A stretch of 43,713 nucleotides of DNA, taken from positions 83,453 through 127,165 of the forward strand of contig DEHM01000015.1 of NCBI GenBank assembly GCA_002351925.1, in the 5' to 3' direction. Under the pieces are notes generated by a model. It made no database searches, was not told the origin of the DNA, and saw only the letters and a program-made list of their open reading frames with translations. The DNA comes from Bacteroidales bacterium UBA2800. GTDB lineage: Bacteria; Bacteroidota; Bacteroidia; Bacteroidales; Paludibacteraceae. Below, in pieces: positions 43,282 to 43,713 of this stretch. Each line of letters begins with the position of its first letter. Position 1 is the first letter of the stretch. The position numbers and the translations under genes were made by a program.

Positions 43282-43389
43282 ATGAAAAAAGTATTCTTCA
43301 TGACATGTGCACTCGTAGCAGGGTTTATGCTGACGAGTTGCGAGCAAGCAGAGCTCACTCCCGAAGGCGAGATCGTATACAAAGACTAA
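43282..43389 (+). CDS. 35-residue lipoprotein
   Basis: MKKVFFMTCALVAGFMLTSC is a complete lipoprotein signal peptide with lipobox LTSC (Cys20). Only 15 further residues follow it (EQAELTPEGEIVYKD) before TAA. The frame starts 52 nt after the BACON/FISUMP-like gene and probably shares its transcript. It is too short for a folded domain. It may be a membrane-tethered micro-protein, similar to small lipoproteins seen in other Bacteroidota, or a remnant of a larger lipoprotein. The well-formed signal and stop argue for a real product. Confidence 0.65.
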   Translation: MKKVFFMTCALVAGFMLTSCEQAELTPEGEIVYKD

Positions 43390-43441
43390 ACCGGCTTCGA
43401 AATAGCAAAATACACTTTTTTTGAAAAAATATCACGAATTT

Positions 43442-43473
43442 TTTGGTCAATTCAAAAAAAAGCAGTACCTTTG
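43442..43473 (+). promoter_or_regulatory. Bacteroidota-type promoter for rpsF
   Basis: TTTG at 43442-43445, 20 nt, TACCTTTG at 43466-43473: perfect consensus. The leader to the ATG is about 60 nt and AT-rich. Confidence 0.85.
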
Positions 43474-43540
43474 CAAGCTTTTTCGCGTAAAAAGCAAGCA
43501 ATATTAACATTATTAATTAAAATCTAAAGTTTACTAAACA

Positions 43541-43713
43541 ATGGTAAATCATTATGAAACTGCCTTCGTATTGACTCCCGTTTTGTCTGAACCGCAGACA
43601 AAGGAGGCAGTAGAAAAATTCGAGAATCTTCTCACGCAGAATGGCGGTACCATCCTGAACCGTGAGGAGTGGGGCTTGAAGCAACTCGCTTACCCTATCC
43701 AAGGTAAAAATTC
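43541..43713 (+). CDS. rpsF: 30S ribosomal protein S6, N-terminal part (runs off the window)
   Basis: 57 complete codons from ATG 43541: MVNHYETAFVLTPVLSEPQ, then an amphipathic helix (EAVEKFENLLTQNGG), then NREEWGLKQLAYPIQGK. These match bS6, including the conserved WGxxxLAYPIxxK segment that contacts S18 and 16S rRNA. In most bacteria rpsF is followed by ssb or rpsR and rplI; that part lies beyond the window. It is preceded by a perfect phylum-type promoter, which fits a highly expressed ribosomal operon. Confidence 0.96.
   Translation, partial: MVNHYETAFVLTPVLSEPQTKEAVEKFENLLTQNGGTILNREEWGLKQLAYPIQGKN

Overview
The window reads as a chromosomal segment of a Bacteroidales bacterium (phylum Bacteroidota). 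Most transcription units carry the phylum-specific promoter (TTTG or TTG, 20 nt, TAnnTTTG). Lipoproteins are common, with lipoboxes ending in Ser/Ala-Cys. There is a GldJ/PorK-type lipoprotein of the type IX secretion system (T9SS) and gliding machinery, a folP-cdaA pair, a GH13_8-type glycogen branching enzyme, and large secreted proteins with Bacteroidota-style C-terminal sorting tails. Most genes are moderately GC-rich; one stretch near 40.5-41.35 kb is clearly AT-rich.

Layout. 1-3.8 kb holds housekeeping genes: the 5' part of metG (minus strand), a small outer-membrane beta-barrel protein, then cdaA (c-di-AMP synthase) and folP on the minus strand. 3.8-5.9 kb holds a GldJ-like lipoprotein and gcvH, ended by a terminator. 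6-25.8 kb holds two giant secreted proteins of about 3,320 and 3,124 residues, each with its own promoter and terminator. Both are built from alternating jelly-roll modules (choice-of-anchor J or cleaved-adhesin type) and fibronectin type III-like modules, and both end in the same short C-terminal tail. 25.9-39.4 kb looks like one long operon of seven tightly spaced genes: a second beta-barrel paralogue, a barrel-OmpA fusion with a long periplasmic coiled coil, two paralogous secreted adhesin-like proteins of about 1,070-1,100 residues with T9SS type A-like tails, then glgB, a TlpA/ResA-like thioredoxin lipoprotein and nagB. 39.4-41.9 kb is an accessory patch: a truncated TonB-receptor/CarboxypepD_reg remnant, a small orphan gene, an AT-rich YD-repeat-like lipoprotein, and a GC-rich non-coding block flanked by a repeated palindrome. 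41.9-43.7 kb has a BACON/FISUMP-like lipoprotein, a 35-residue lipoprotein and the start of rpsF.

How the genes may work together (inference). The strongest candidate for an undescribed system is the set of barrel protein, barrel-OmpA fusion with coiled coil, and secreted modular adhesins at 25.9-35.9 kb, with the two giant adhesins just upstream and a third barrel paralogue at 1.2 kb. Barrel and OmpA parts could form an outer-membrane platform anchored to peptidoglycan. The adhesins would be exported by T9SS, whose GldJ-like component is encoded nearby, and displayed on or released from the surface. No protein here was tested against a database; identities rest on motif recognition.
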